A stretch of DNA of 64,000 nucleotides from Halobacteriales archaeon QS_9_68_17 (GTDB lineage: Archaea > Halobacteriota > Halobacteria > Halobacteriales > Natronoarchaeaceae): positions 788-64,787 of the forward strand of contig PXSA01000021.1 in the NCBI GenBank assembly GCA_003023565.1, written 5' to 3'. The notes beneath the pieces are model-generated. The model saw only the letters and a list, made by a program, of their open reading frames with translations, did no database searches and was not told the DNA's origin. Shown here piece after piece: positions 26,533 through 34,063 of the stretch (position 1 is the stretch's first letter; each line of letters begins with the position of its first letter). Both the position numbers and the translations under genes were made by a program.

Positions 26533-27300
26533 ATGAGTGAAACCTCGGACGACGGGACCGAAGAGCAGTCGCCGGACGCGGCGGTCGAAGAGTCCGAGGA
26601 CGTCGAGGCGCTTCGCCAGCGCGTCGAGGAGAAGTACGACTTCGACGACTTCGGCCCGGAACAGATGCGGGAGATGACTCCCGAGGAGGGGGACGCCGCC
26701 TTCGACGACGAGACGTGGATCACCGGCCGGGACCTGCTCGACCGCGTCGAGGCGGACCTCGCGAACCAGATCGCGAACCGGCAGGTGTTCGCCGTCATGG
26801 AACGGATCCGACAGGACGGCGAGCAGCGCCTGCTCGCGTACTCGGACGAGGGGTACGCGCTGGTGCACCCCGACGGTACCGTCGAGGGGTTCGGCACGGT
26901 GATGCGGGACGTGAAGCCGACGGTAGCGCTGTGCTCGATGGAGTCGTACACGCCGCCGGAGCCGCCGGACGGCGACGTGTTTCTCCCCGACCCGGGGTCG
27001 GTTCCGGAGGGGAGCGGCGAACTCGGCAACCTCATGCTGCAGGTCATCGCGGGCATGCAGGTCCTCGCCGGCATCGTCCTGATCGGTAGCTGGTGGTTCA
27101 CCGACATCAGCGGCATCGGAATCGTCATCGGTGTCGGGTTCCTCTTCGTCGGCTTCGTGCTGTTTCTGACGGTGGCGAACGCGCGTCTGTCGGACCGCTT
27201 CCGGTCGGAGGAGTACCGCGACCGCCTCCGCGCCGTCGGTCTGGAGGCGGGCGAGCGCCCGGACTTCCTCCCGCTGGACGACGGCGACGGTTCGGAGTGA
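26533..27300 (+). CDS. Conserved two-helix protein at head of bc-like operon
   Basis: A 255-residue protein. Residues 1-160 are soluble and acidic (VEALRQRVEEKYDFDDFGPE, MREMTPEEGDAAFDDETWIT), with VFAVMERIRQDGEQRLLAYS resembling a small beta domain. Two transmembrane helices follow at about 178-225 (LMLQVIAGMQVLAGIVLIGS and IGIVIGVGFLFVGFVLFLTV). It is probably the family DUF7319 (from memory) and is regularly the first gene near the halocyanin-Rieske-cytochrome b genes, so an assembly or accessory role in that complex is an inference. Separated by 110 bp from the halocyanin gene, which has its own TATA box. Confidence 0.7.
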   Translation: MSETSDDGTEEQSPDAAVEESEDVEALRQRVEEKYDFDDFGPEQMREMTPEEGDAAFDDETWITGRDLLDRVEADLANQIANRQVFAVMERIRQDGEQRLLAYSDEGYALVHPDGTVEGFGTVMRDVKPTVALCSMESYTPPEPPDGDVFLPDPGSVPEGSGELGNLMLQVIAGMQVLAGIVLIGSWWFTDISGIGIVIGVGFLFVGFVLFLTVANARLSDRFRSEEYRDRLRAVGLEAGERPDFLPLDDGDGSE

Positions 27301-27378
27301 TCCCCGAGGGCCTAAACCACCGCGGAACACCCTCTCGCAGACGAACCGATAGCCTGCGCCATGGTCGTCATCGGTGGC

Positions 27379-27388
27379 TTTAAGCGAA
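27379..27388 (+). promoter_or_regulatory. TATA box of the bc-like operon
   Basis: CTTTAAGC is centred about 28 nt before the halocyanin ATG at 27411, giving a probably leaderless transcript for the operon 27411-31861. Confidence 0.4.
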
Positions 27389-27410
27389 CACAATCCTCAG
27401 TTCCACGTGT

Positions 27411-27910
27411 ATGAATAGGCGGGACTTTCTGAAGACGGCCAGCGGCGTGACGGGAACCGCCGCCGTCGCCGGCGCGGCGCCCCCGGCCGTCGCGCAGGAG
27501 GAGGACGACGGGAACGAGACGTCCTCCGGGAACGGATCCGACGGGAACGAAACCGCCGGGAACGAAAGCGAGGGCGGCGGTGGCGGCGGTGGCGGTAGCG
27601 AGACCGTCGCGGTCATCGACAACGAGTTCGACCCGGCGGAGTTGTACGTCGCGCCCGGGACGACGGTGACCTGGGAGTGGGAGGGCGACGGCCACAAGCT
27701 ACCGTCATCGTCAACGAGGAGGGGCAAGACCCCGCTGCCGGCGGTGACGGCGGTGGCGGCGAGGTCGACATCCACGAACTCGGCGTCCCGATTCAGGCTC
27801 ACTTCGTCGGGATCGCGACGATCCTGATGATCATCGTCTCGCTGGTGTTCTCGTTCTACGTGTTGAAATACGGCGAATCACCGAACGCGAGCAGCCCCAA
27901 CAGGAAATAA
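27411..27910 (+). pseudogene. Halocyanin (blue copper protein), internally deleted
   Basis: The first reading frame gives a Tat signal MNRRDFLKTASGVTGTAAVA, an acidic Gly/Asn linker and the start of a plastocyanin-like domain (DNEFDPAELYVAPGTTVTWE, then GDGH). After GDGH (about 27692) the frame is wrong; the correct continuation, EATVIVNEEGQDPAAGG, and a C-terminal helix (FVGIATILMIIVSLVFSFYV) appear in another frame. Roughly 45 residues are missing, including the Cys-His-Met copper ligands. In an intact gene this would be the electron acceptor of the Rieske/cytochrome b complex, anchored outside the membrane. The 110-bp stretch before the break is almost identical to the second halocyanin at 35589, so misassembly is a real possibility. 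Confidence 0.75.
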
Positions 27911-27913
27911 ACC

Positions 27914-28300
27914 ATGTCATCGGAAGGAAGTACGTACGGCGACATTCACCGCTACGAACCGGCCCGCGAGAGCACTGCCGCCGCGATAGCTATCGTGTTG
28001 CTGACTGTCGTCGAGGTCGTGTTCGTCGGGCTTTTCACCTACGGATTGGTCAACGGCTGGGGGTACGTCGAGACCGGGAACATGTTCCTCGGCTTCGTCC
28101 TCGCGGTCATCTTCGTTGACCTGGCGTTCATCCTCGCGCTGTACCGCAAGGAGTTCCTGCCCGACGTGATGATCGTGAAGAAGCGACGGCGCAAGTGGGA
28201 GGACCTCTACCTCCGAGAGGAGGACGCGGACGGTCGCGAACTCGGCGACAACGCCTGGGAGCACGTGAAACGAGCGGTCTACCCCTACTACAAGAAATAA
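27914..28300 (+). CDS. Two-helix protein of the bc-like operon
   Basis: A 128-residue membrane protein between halocyanin and Rieske genes, 3 bp from each neighbour's end and start. Two helices (STAAAIAIVLLTVVEVVFVG and MFLGFVLAVIFVDLAFILAL) form a hairpin, and a basic C-terminal tail (MIVKKRRRKWEDLYLREEDA) faces the cytoplasm by the positive-inside rule. I believe it is DUF7318. Constant position in haloarchaeal bc operons suggests a small structural subunit. Confidence 0.8.
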   Translation: MSSEGSTYGDIHRYEPARESTAAAIAIVLLTVVEVVFVGLFTYGLVNGWGYVETGNMFLGFVLAVIFVDLAFILALYRKEFLPDVMIVKKRRRKWEDLYLREEDADGRELGDNAWEHVKRAVYPYYKK

Positions 28301-28303
28301 ACA

Positions 28304-29164
28304 ATGCCTGAAGACGAAGACAAGTATCCGGTCGAATCGGACCGTCGTCGTTTCGTGAAAGGCGTCGTGGGCAGCGCGACGCTCGCGGGCGTCGGTACCA
28401 CCGGCGCGGCCACCATCGACTCCGCGACCGAACAGAGCGGATCCGGCGGCGGCGCGACGACGGCGATGGCCATCGAGAACATCGACGGCCCCGCTCCGCG
28501 GGGAATGCCGCAGATCCCCGTCGAAATAGAGAACGGCGAACTGAAAGGCGTCTGGCCCGAGGTCACGGAGGTCGAGGAGCAGGGGCAGACCTACACCGTC
28601 GCCCGGACGGAGAGCTTCAAGGACTCGGGTATCACGTACTCGAACCAGTGGTACCAGTACTGCGGTATCCAGTCGTACGCCGGTCTCGCCCCCGAGGCCG
28701 ACCAGGACAACTTCTTCCGGTACTCCCCCTCCCCGCCGCCGACGTACGGGTGGCAGAGCGAGGAGACCTCCGGTGGTGACATCGTCCAGGTCGATCACTT
28801 CGACGATTACGAAAGCTGGGAGAACGAGATCGGACAGGGCGGCCTCGGGAAGCCCGCGGCGGCCATGTGGCGGTCTCAGGGCGACGACGTCAACACGATC
28901 CCTGTGATAGTCGTCCGCAGTCCGGTCATCGAGGAGATAGCGCAGGAAGACGACTGGCTGGCCGCCTCGACCGACCAGGGCTTCATGGCGTGGCTGAACA
29001 AGTGCACGCACTTCTGTTGCGTCCCGGGGTGGAAGGCCTCCGAGGGTGCCGCAAAGTTCAACGCCGAGGACGACGTGTACTGTCAGTGCCACCAGTCGGT
29101 CTACGACCCGTTCAGCATCGTCGAAACGACCTTTACGGCGCTGCCGCGTCCGGAGGAGAGCTAA
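28304..29164 (+). CDS. Rieske iron-sulfur protein
   Basis: A 286-residue protein. DRRRFVKGVVGSATLAGVGT is a twin-arginine signal anchor. The [2Fe-2S] site has CTHFCCVPGW (about 235) and YCQCHQSVYDP (about 257); Cys-X-His and Cys-X-X-His ligands are present, with additional Cys that could form the usual disulfide. It transfers electrons from quinol at the outer side of cytochrome b to halocyanin. The next gene starts two bases after its stop. This arrangement is a bc1/b6f-type complex lacking any cytochrome c1 or f gene in the operon. Confidence 0.92.
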   Translation: MPEDEDKYPVESDRRRFVKGVVGSATLAGVGTTGAATIDSATEQSGSGGGATTAMAIENIDGPAPRGMPQIPVEIENGELKGVWPEVTEVEEQGQTYTVARTESFKDSGITYSNQWYQYCGIQSYAGLAPEADQDNFFRYSPSPPPTYGWQSEETSGGDIVQVDHFDDYESWENEIGQGGLGKPAAAMWRSQGDDVNTIPVIVVRSPVIEEIAQEDDWLAASTDQGFMAWLNKCTHFCCVPGWKASEGAAKFNAEDDVYCQCHQSVYDPFSIVETTFTALPRPEES

Positions 29165-29165
29165 C

Positions 29166-29960
29166 ATGAGTCTCGAAAAGAAAGACGAACACGACCACAG
29201 AGCGTGGATGGAGGAGCGCGATCTCACACCGATCGAGAAGTCGTTCCTCGTCTCGCTGCTGTGGCTCGACAAGCGGTTCCGCATCGTCGACTACCTCGAA
29301 CTACTGGAGAACCTGTACTACAAGTCGAACCTCCAGATGCCGAAGAGCCACACGGAGCAGTACAACCTCGACAACAAGTTCTGGTACTGGTACCCGCTGT
29401 ACTCGCTCGGGTTCTTCTCGACGATAGCGTACGTCGTCGCCGCGGTCAGCGGCGCGTTGCTGGGCTTTTACTACGCGCCGGCGACCGCCGGGGAAACCGC
29501 CGCAGCCTACGACCAGGTCATCTACATCATGACCGACCTGAACTTCGGCTACATGCTCCGGAGCATCCACCGCTGGTCCGCACAGGTGATGACGGCGGCG
29601 GTGTTCCTGCACATGCTCCGCGTCTACTTCACGGGCGCGTACAAGGAGCCTCGCGAACTGAACTGGCTGATCGGCATCGTGCTCATCAGCCTGACGATGG
29701 TGTTCGGGTACACGGGCTACCTGCTCCCGTGGAACCAGCTGAGCTTCTGGGCCGGTCAGATCGGCGTCGAGATGGCGCTGTCGGTGCCGCTCATCGGCGA
29801 GTGGGCCGCCCAGTTGCTGTTCGGCGGGTTCACGTTGGGGCAGCCCACGTTGCAACGGATGTACATCCTGCACGTGTTCTTCCTGCCCTTCGTCGTGACC
29901 GCACTGATCGCCATCCACATCGGTATCGTCTGGATGCAGGGCATCGCGGAACCCCACTAA
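29166..29960 (+). CDS. petB: Cytochrome b, N-terminal half (b6-like)
   Basis: A 264-residue subunit with four core transmembrane helices. Heme-ligating His pairs are in MLRSIHRWSAQVMTAAVFLH and in MYILHVFFLPFVVTALIAIH. The GYLLPWNQLSFW segment after the second helix matches the cytochrome b quinol-oxidising loop. The protein corresponds to cytochrome b6 of b6f complexes, with the second half on the next gene. ATG at 29166 begins MSLEKKDEHDHRAWMEERDL; upstream in-frame codons belong to the Rieske gene. Confidence 0.93.
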   Translation: MSLEKKDEHDHRAWMEERDLTPIEKSFLVSLLWLDKRFRIVDYLELLENLYYKSNLQMPKSHTEQYNLDNKFWYWYPLYSLGFFSTIAYVVAAVSGALLGFYYAPATAGETAAAYDQVIYIMTDLNFGYMLRSIHRWSAQVMTAAVFLHMLRVYFTGAYKEPRELNWLIGIVLISLTMVFGYTGYLLPWNQLSFWAGQIGVEMALSVPLIGEWAAQLLFGGFTLGQPTLQRMYILHVFFLPFVVTALIAIHIGIVWMQGIAEPH

Positions 29961-29964
29961 AACA

Positions 29965-30732
29965 ATGACCGACGACAACGACACCAACGAGACGCGAACG
30001 GACGGCAGCGGGCCGGGCATCGTCGCACCGGACGACGAGGTGCCGACGTGGCGAGAGCGCAAGGAGCGCACGCAGGGCCTGTCCCGCCTCACGTACGAGT
30101 ACTTCGAGCGAGCGCGCCGCGAGGACCAGGACCTCCGTCAGGAGTCGAGTTACGTCGAGCGCGACGTGCTGGGCTTCCCGACGTGGCCCCACGAACTGAT
30201 CCGGAACCTGGCGCTGACGAGTTTCTTCGTCGGCATGATCCTGTTCCTGTCGGCGACGCTCCCGCCGGAGATGCTGGACGTCGCCGACCCGAGCACGACG
30301 CCGGCGATCATCCTGCCCGACTGGTATCTCTACTGGTCGTTCGGCCTGCTGAAACTCGGGCCGCTCAACCCCGAACTGTCGCTGCTCGGCGGCGAGAAGA
30401 TGATGGCCGACCGCACGTACGGCGTCGTCGCCAACATCGTCGTGGTCGGCATCATCGCGATGGTGCCGTTCCTGAACAAGGGGAGCGCGCGACGCCCGGT
30501 CGAACAGCCGTTCTGGGCGGCCGTCGGCGTCGGCGGCGTCGTCTTCGCCATGACCATCAGCGCGCTTGCGGTGAAGAACCTCGTCCCCATCGACACGCAC
30601 CTGCTGTTCGACCTGACGTTCCTGCTGCCTATCGTGGCGGGGACGATCAGCTACGCGGTGCTGAAGTCGATGCGCGAGGGCTACATGTTCGACCTCAACC
30701 GCCGGTACTACCGGCTCCGCCCGCCGAAGTAA
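29965..30732 (+). CDS. petD: Cytochrome b, C-terminal half (subunit IV-like)
   Basis: A 255-residue protein with a long charged N-terminus and about four helices. The key IILPDWYLYWSFGLLKLGPL motif corresponds to PEWY of the quinol-oxidation site, here PDWY: Asp replaces Glu. Later helices include YGVVANIVVVGIIAMVPFLN and DLTFLLPIVAGTISYAVLKS. With petB, it makes the full eight-helix cytochrome b unit found split in haloarchaea. Four bases separate it from petB's stop. Confidence 0.92.
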   Translation: MTDDNDTNETRTDGSGPGIVAPDDEVPTWRERKERTQGLSRLTYEYFERARREDQDLRQESSYVERDVLGFPTWPHELIRNLALTSFFVGMILFLSATLPPEMLDVADPSTTPAIILPDWYLYWSFGLLKLGPLNPELSLLGGEKMMADRTYGVVANIVVVGIIAMVPFLNKGSARRPVEQPFWAAVGVGGVVFAMTISALAVKNLVPIDTHLLFDLTFLLPIVAGTISYAVLKSMREGYMFDLNRRYYRLRPPK

Positions 30733-30745
30733 CTCACTTTTCTCG

Positions 30746-31081
30746 ATGCCTTCGTCCGAACCGACGGGAGCGGAGACCGAGGACCGCGACGGCCCGGAGA
30801 GCGGCGACCGCGAGACGGTGGTCCCGATGCGAGTGTACAAGGCCGTCACGGTGTTCTCGACGCTGTTCGCCATGGTCGGCGCTATCCTCGGGTTCGCGCT
30901 GCTCGATTCGGCGACGAACCGGGCGACCGCGGAACTGTCGGAAGTGAACGTCGTGCTCGCGATGGTCGGGGTGGCGTCGATACTCCTCGGCGCGGGCGTG
31001 TACGCCTTCGCGACGCGGTTTCGGGCGGAAGAAATGGGAAACGCTAAGAACGGCGACGACGAAGGATCACACAATGGCTGA
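30746..31081 (+). CDS. Two-helix small subunit of the bc-like operon
   Basis: A 111-residue membrane protein with helices VFSTLFAMVGAILGFALLDS and VNVVLAMVGVASILLGAGVY. The acidic N-terminus and charged tail are cytoplasmic or extracellular depending on orientation. Probably DUF7315 (from memory). Its last 8 bases overlap the next gene, indicating tight coupling. Confidence 0.7.
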   Translation: MPSSEPTGAETEDRDGPESGDRETVVPMRVYKAVTVFSTLFAMVGAILGFALLDSATNRATAELSEVNVVLAMVGVASILLGAGVYAFATRFRAEEMGNAKNGDDEGSHNG

Positions 31082-31334
31082 CGAATTCGCGAAAGGGCTC
31101 GGCATCTTCACTGGCGCGGGCCTCGTCTGGCTGGTGCTCGCGGGGTGGTACAACACGCCCTCGTTCGAGGGGCCGCAGCTCACCGGGGCGAACCCCTCGG
31201 ATCCGGGCACGTACGAGGCGATCGCTATCGCCCTGAAAGACGGCATGTTCTGGTTCGCGGTCCTGGGCGCGCTGACGTTCTGGGTCATCATTCCGGCCGC
31301 GCGCCAACTGTACGCGTCCTACGAAGCCGAATAG
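31074..31334 (+). CDS. Small membrane protein of the bc-like operon
   Basis: An 86-residue protein MADEFAKGLGIFTGAGLVWL with one helix near the start, a loop with the conserved-looking WYNTPSFEGPQLTG, and a second helix (MFWFAVLGALTFWVIIPAAR). Overlap of 8 bp with the previous gene. Probably DUF7314. Likely accessory subunit of the bc-like complex. Confidence 0.7.
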   Translation: MADEFAKGLGIFTGAGLVWLVLAGWYNTPSFEGPQLTGANPSDPGTYEAIAIALKDGMFWFAVLGALTFWVIIPAARQLYASYEAE

Positions 31335-31426
31335 CGACGCGCCGTCCCGGGTCACCTCGTTCTCGCGCCCCCGTCCGCGACGGGAGATTGGAAAAACACT
31401 AATGGGCCAAATACACAGTTTGAGGT

Positions 31427-31861
31427 ATGGACCCGTCATCGATGTTCGGCCCCATCGACGCTCTCACCCAGACGCAGGTGGAGTTCCTCCTCCTGGGGCT
31501 GGTGATCGTCACCATGGTCACGCGGATACTGGCACATCGCGCGCACGTCGAGCAGGCGAGAGACGGCGCTGAAGCGATCAGCCGGTACGTCCCCCACGAA
31601 GTGGCGAACGTCGTCCTCATCCTCGCGTCGTTTTACTATCTCACCGTCGAACACCACGGCGGGATGATCCTCTCGATGCTCGTCGTCGGCGTGTTCGTCA
31701 CCGACTTCTTCGAGTTCGAGGCGCGGAAGGTGGAAGCGCGGCGCGACGAACCGCTCGACCAACCGAAGGCCGCGGTCGTCGGGTCGCTGTTCGTGTTCGC
31801 CTACGCCGCCTACCAGTCCCTGTTTTTCGTCGTGGAACCGCTCTGGAACGGTATCGTCTAG
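31427..31861 (+). CDS. Membrane protein ending the bc-like operon
   Basis: A 144-residue membrane protein with helices at about 13-32 (VEFLLLGLVIVTMVTRILAH), 55-70 (VLILASFYYLTVEH), 76-92 (MILSMLVVGVFVTDFFEFEA) and 108-128. Probably DUF7313. A separate promoter is possible in the 92-bp gap before it (AAACACTAATGGGCC). Convergent 4-bp overlap with the NAD-kinase-like gene. Confidence 0.7.
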   Translation: MDPSSMFGPIDALTQTQVEFLLLGLVIVTMVTRILAHRAHVEQARDGAEAISRYVPHEVANVVLILASFYYLTVEHHGGMILSMLVVGVFVTDFFEFEARKVEARRDEPLDQPKAAVVGSLFVFAYAAYQSLFFVVEPLWNGIV

Positions 31862-32535
31862 GGCGGACGACGCGTTCGGTAAACCTCTCGACTGTCGTCG
31901 ACGACCGCTAGCCGCAGGTCGCCGGTTCGTGACACGTCGATAGCGGCGTGATGCGGGACCCGCCCTTCGTCGCGGCCGTCGACGATCAGCGAGACGTCGC
32001 CCTCGTTGCGCTCGACCGACAGGGTCAGGTCCCGTTCGGGAAGCACCCAGTCGTCGGCGTCCGTGACGAAAGGCGCGATGGGCGTCGCGACGACGACGCC
32101 GGTCGACGGGTCGAGTATTGGCCCGCCGGCGTCGTTCGCGTACTCTCGGCTCCCGGCGGGCGTGGCGACGACGACGCCGTCGGCCCGGAACGCCGCGACG
32201 CGGCGGTCGGGGGTCCTGAGGGCGTACTCCGAGATACGGGCCGGTTCCGTCGTGACGAGGGTCACGTCGAACGCGGCCCGGACCGGCGGATCGCCGTCGA
32301 CCGACACGGCGAGGACCGGCCGGATCGCTTCCCGAAACCGGCCCGCGGTCGCGTCGGCGACGGCGGCGTTCAGGTCGGCGCCCGCGCCGGCAGCGACGGC
32401 GAGGTCCGCCTCGCTCGACGATGCGCGCCTGACGGCGTCCTCGCCGTCGAGGGGGACGCCCCCGGCGGCGGCGACGGCGTCCGCCGCGGCGTCCGCGCGC
32501 TCGCCGACGACGGTGACGACAGCCTCACCGGCCAT
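31858..32535 (-). CDS. NAD kinase-like protein without the GGDG motif
   Basis: A 225-residue protein. The C-terminal half matches ATP-NAD kinase beta-sandwich domains: FRADGVVVATPAGSREYAND has the binding motif TPxGSxxY and VVATPIAPFVTDADDWVLPE follows. The N-terminal half should contain GGDGT for ATP and metal; here the corresponding site reads AAGAGADLNAA. True NAD kinases are longer (270-300). This is either a regulatory relative or a kinase with altered ATP site. Haloarchaea often carry a second, shorter NAD-kinase-like gene of this kind. Convergent with the bc operon. Confidence 0.65.
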   Translation of the reverse strand: MAGEAVVTVVGERADAAADAVAAAGGVPLDGEDAVRRASSSEADLAVAAGAGADLNAAVADATAGRFREAIRPVLAVSVDGDPPVRAAFDVTLVTTEPARISEYALRTPDRRVAAFRADGVVVATPAGSREYANDAGGPILDPSTGVVVATPIAPFVTDADDWVLPERDLTLSVERNEGDVSLIVDGRDEGRVPHHAAIDVSRTGDLRLAVVDDSREVYRTRRPP

Positions 32536-32595
32536 AGGATACCCGCACCATACCCGGCCGTTGCGTCCCGGAGGGCAAAAGGCTGCAGGTTCCGG

Positions 32596-33842
32596 TCAGC
32601 CGTCGTACGGCCAGTCGCCGATGACCTTCATCCCCTCCGCGAGGTCCTGCTCCTCGAGGGCCGTCGCAACCTCGTCGGGCGACTTCGGCTCGGCGTCGAA
32701 CGACTCGTCCGCGAGTTCGACCGCGAGACCAGTGAGCAGCACGGCCTGCTCGCGAAGGTCGCGGCGTTCGAGTTTGTCGAGCGTGTCGGCGTAGGTGTGG
32801 CCCCACCCGCGACCCTCGTCGCCGGTCTTGCTCATGACGTGATAGCCGGGGACGCCCCACCGGACGAACGGCCAGTGGTCGCTGTGCGGGCCGAGTTCCG
32901 GGATGGACTCGACCGGGTGCCCGAACCGGTCGGCGACGGTCTCGGCGGCGTCGGAGAGCGCGTCCGGACTCGGTCGAAGTCTGCACGCTCGGCCTCGTAC
33001 TCGGAGCCGACGAGGCCGACCTCCTCGGCCCCGAACGCGACGAAATGCACCCGCGTGTCGAGTTCGTCCTCGCGGGCGGCGAGCGCGCGCGCCACCTCGA
33101 CGACCATGGCCGTTCCGGCACCGTTGTCCATCGCTCCCTCGGCGATGTCGTGGGCGTCGACGTGACTCGTGACGAAAACGGCGTCGTCGGTCGCCGGTCC
33201 GAGTTCCGCGTGGACGTTCCGGCTCGTCGCCTCGTGGACCTCGGCGTCCACCGCGACGGTCACCTCGTCGCCGTCGAACCGTCGGGCGAGACGCGCGCCG
33301 ACCTCCTTCGAGACGCCGACCGCGGGGACCTCGCCGATGGGGTCGTCCGACGTCCCGACGCTCCCGGTCGGCGGGAGACACCCCTCGACGTGGTTCCGGT
33401 AGACGAACGCCGCCGCGCCGCCCTCGACCGCGCGGTAGTACTTCTCGCGGCGGTGGACGTAGCGCTCGTAGTAGTCCGGCACGTCGCTCCGGGCCATCAC
33501 GACCGTCCCCTCGACGTCGGCGTTCTCGTAGTCCTCCGGGAGACCGTGGCCGAGATCGACCAGTTCCGCCGTCGTCTCCCCGGCGGGACTGCGAGGCAGG
33601 GCGATGCAGTTCCGCTCGGTCCCGTCGGCGCGAACCGCGCTGTCGCCGCGGGTCCAGCCCTGAACGTCGAACTCGTCGAGCCGCGCGTCGCGAGCGCCGA
33701 CCCGCTCCAGAGCGTCGCGGGTCGCCTCGGCGGCCCGACGCTCCCCCTCGCTCCCGGCCATCCGGTTCCCGATGTCGACGAGCGTTTCGAGGTGGTCCCA
33801 TCCGGCGTCGCTGGTGAACGTGTCACCGATCCACTCGGACAT
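32596..33842 (-). pseudogene. M28-family aminopeptidase, broken by an internal deletion
   Basis: The N-terminal 300 residues read as a good M28 peptidase: FVTSHVDAHDIAEGAMDNGA gives the first His and bridging Asp, HFVAFGAEEVGLVGSEYEAE gives Glu-Glu. At about 32965 the frame changes: after RADFDRV it should continue to the NLDGxG metal-ligand Asp, but instead SPDALSDAAETVADRFGHPV appears in another frame, followed by PHSDHWPFVRWGVPGYHVMS with the last His. Some 25 to 30 codons are missing. Without the Asp loop the enzyme would be inactive. The protein has no signal peptide and would be cytoplasmic. Confidence 0.8.
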
Positions 33843-33989
33843 GCCCGTTCCTGGGCGGAGCCTACGCCTAAGCGTTTCGCCTCGAACGACGATCCGTCAG
33901 GTCCGTACCGCTATTTCGCCGGTGTTTCGAAGGAACATAGGCATGTTTACGAATCCGAGATACGGACAGTAGCTCTTAAGCAAATTTTG

Positions 33990-34003
33990 CGATCATTTAA
34001 TAC
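33990..34003 (+). promoter_or_regulatory. TATA region of the E1 alpha gene
   Basis: TCATTTAATACCG lies 60-75 nt before the ATG at 34064 and about 40-45 nt before GTG 34034/ATG 34043. The spacing would place the transcript start near 34025. The AT-rich stretch TTAAGCAAATTTTGC just upstream may be a BRE or regulator site. Confidence 0.4.
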
Positions 34004-34063
34004 CGTTCGCGGTGACTACCCGATAGAACGTTAGTGATAGATATGGCGATAGGGACCGACGAT

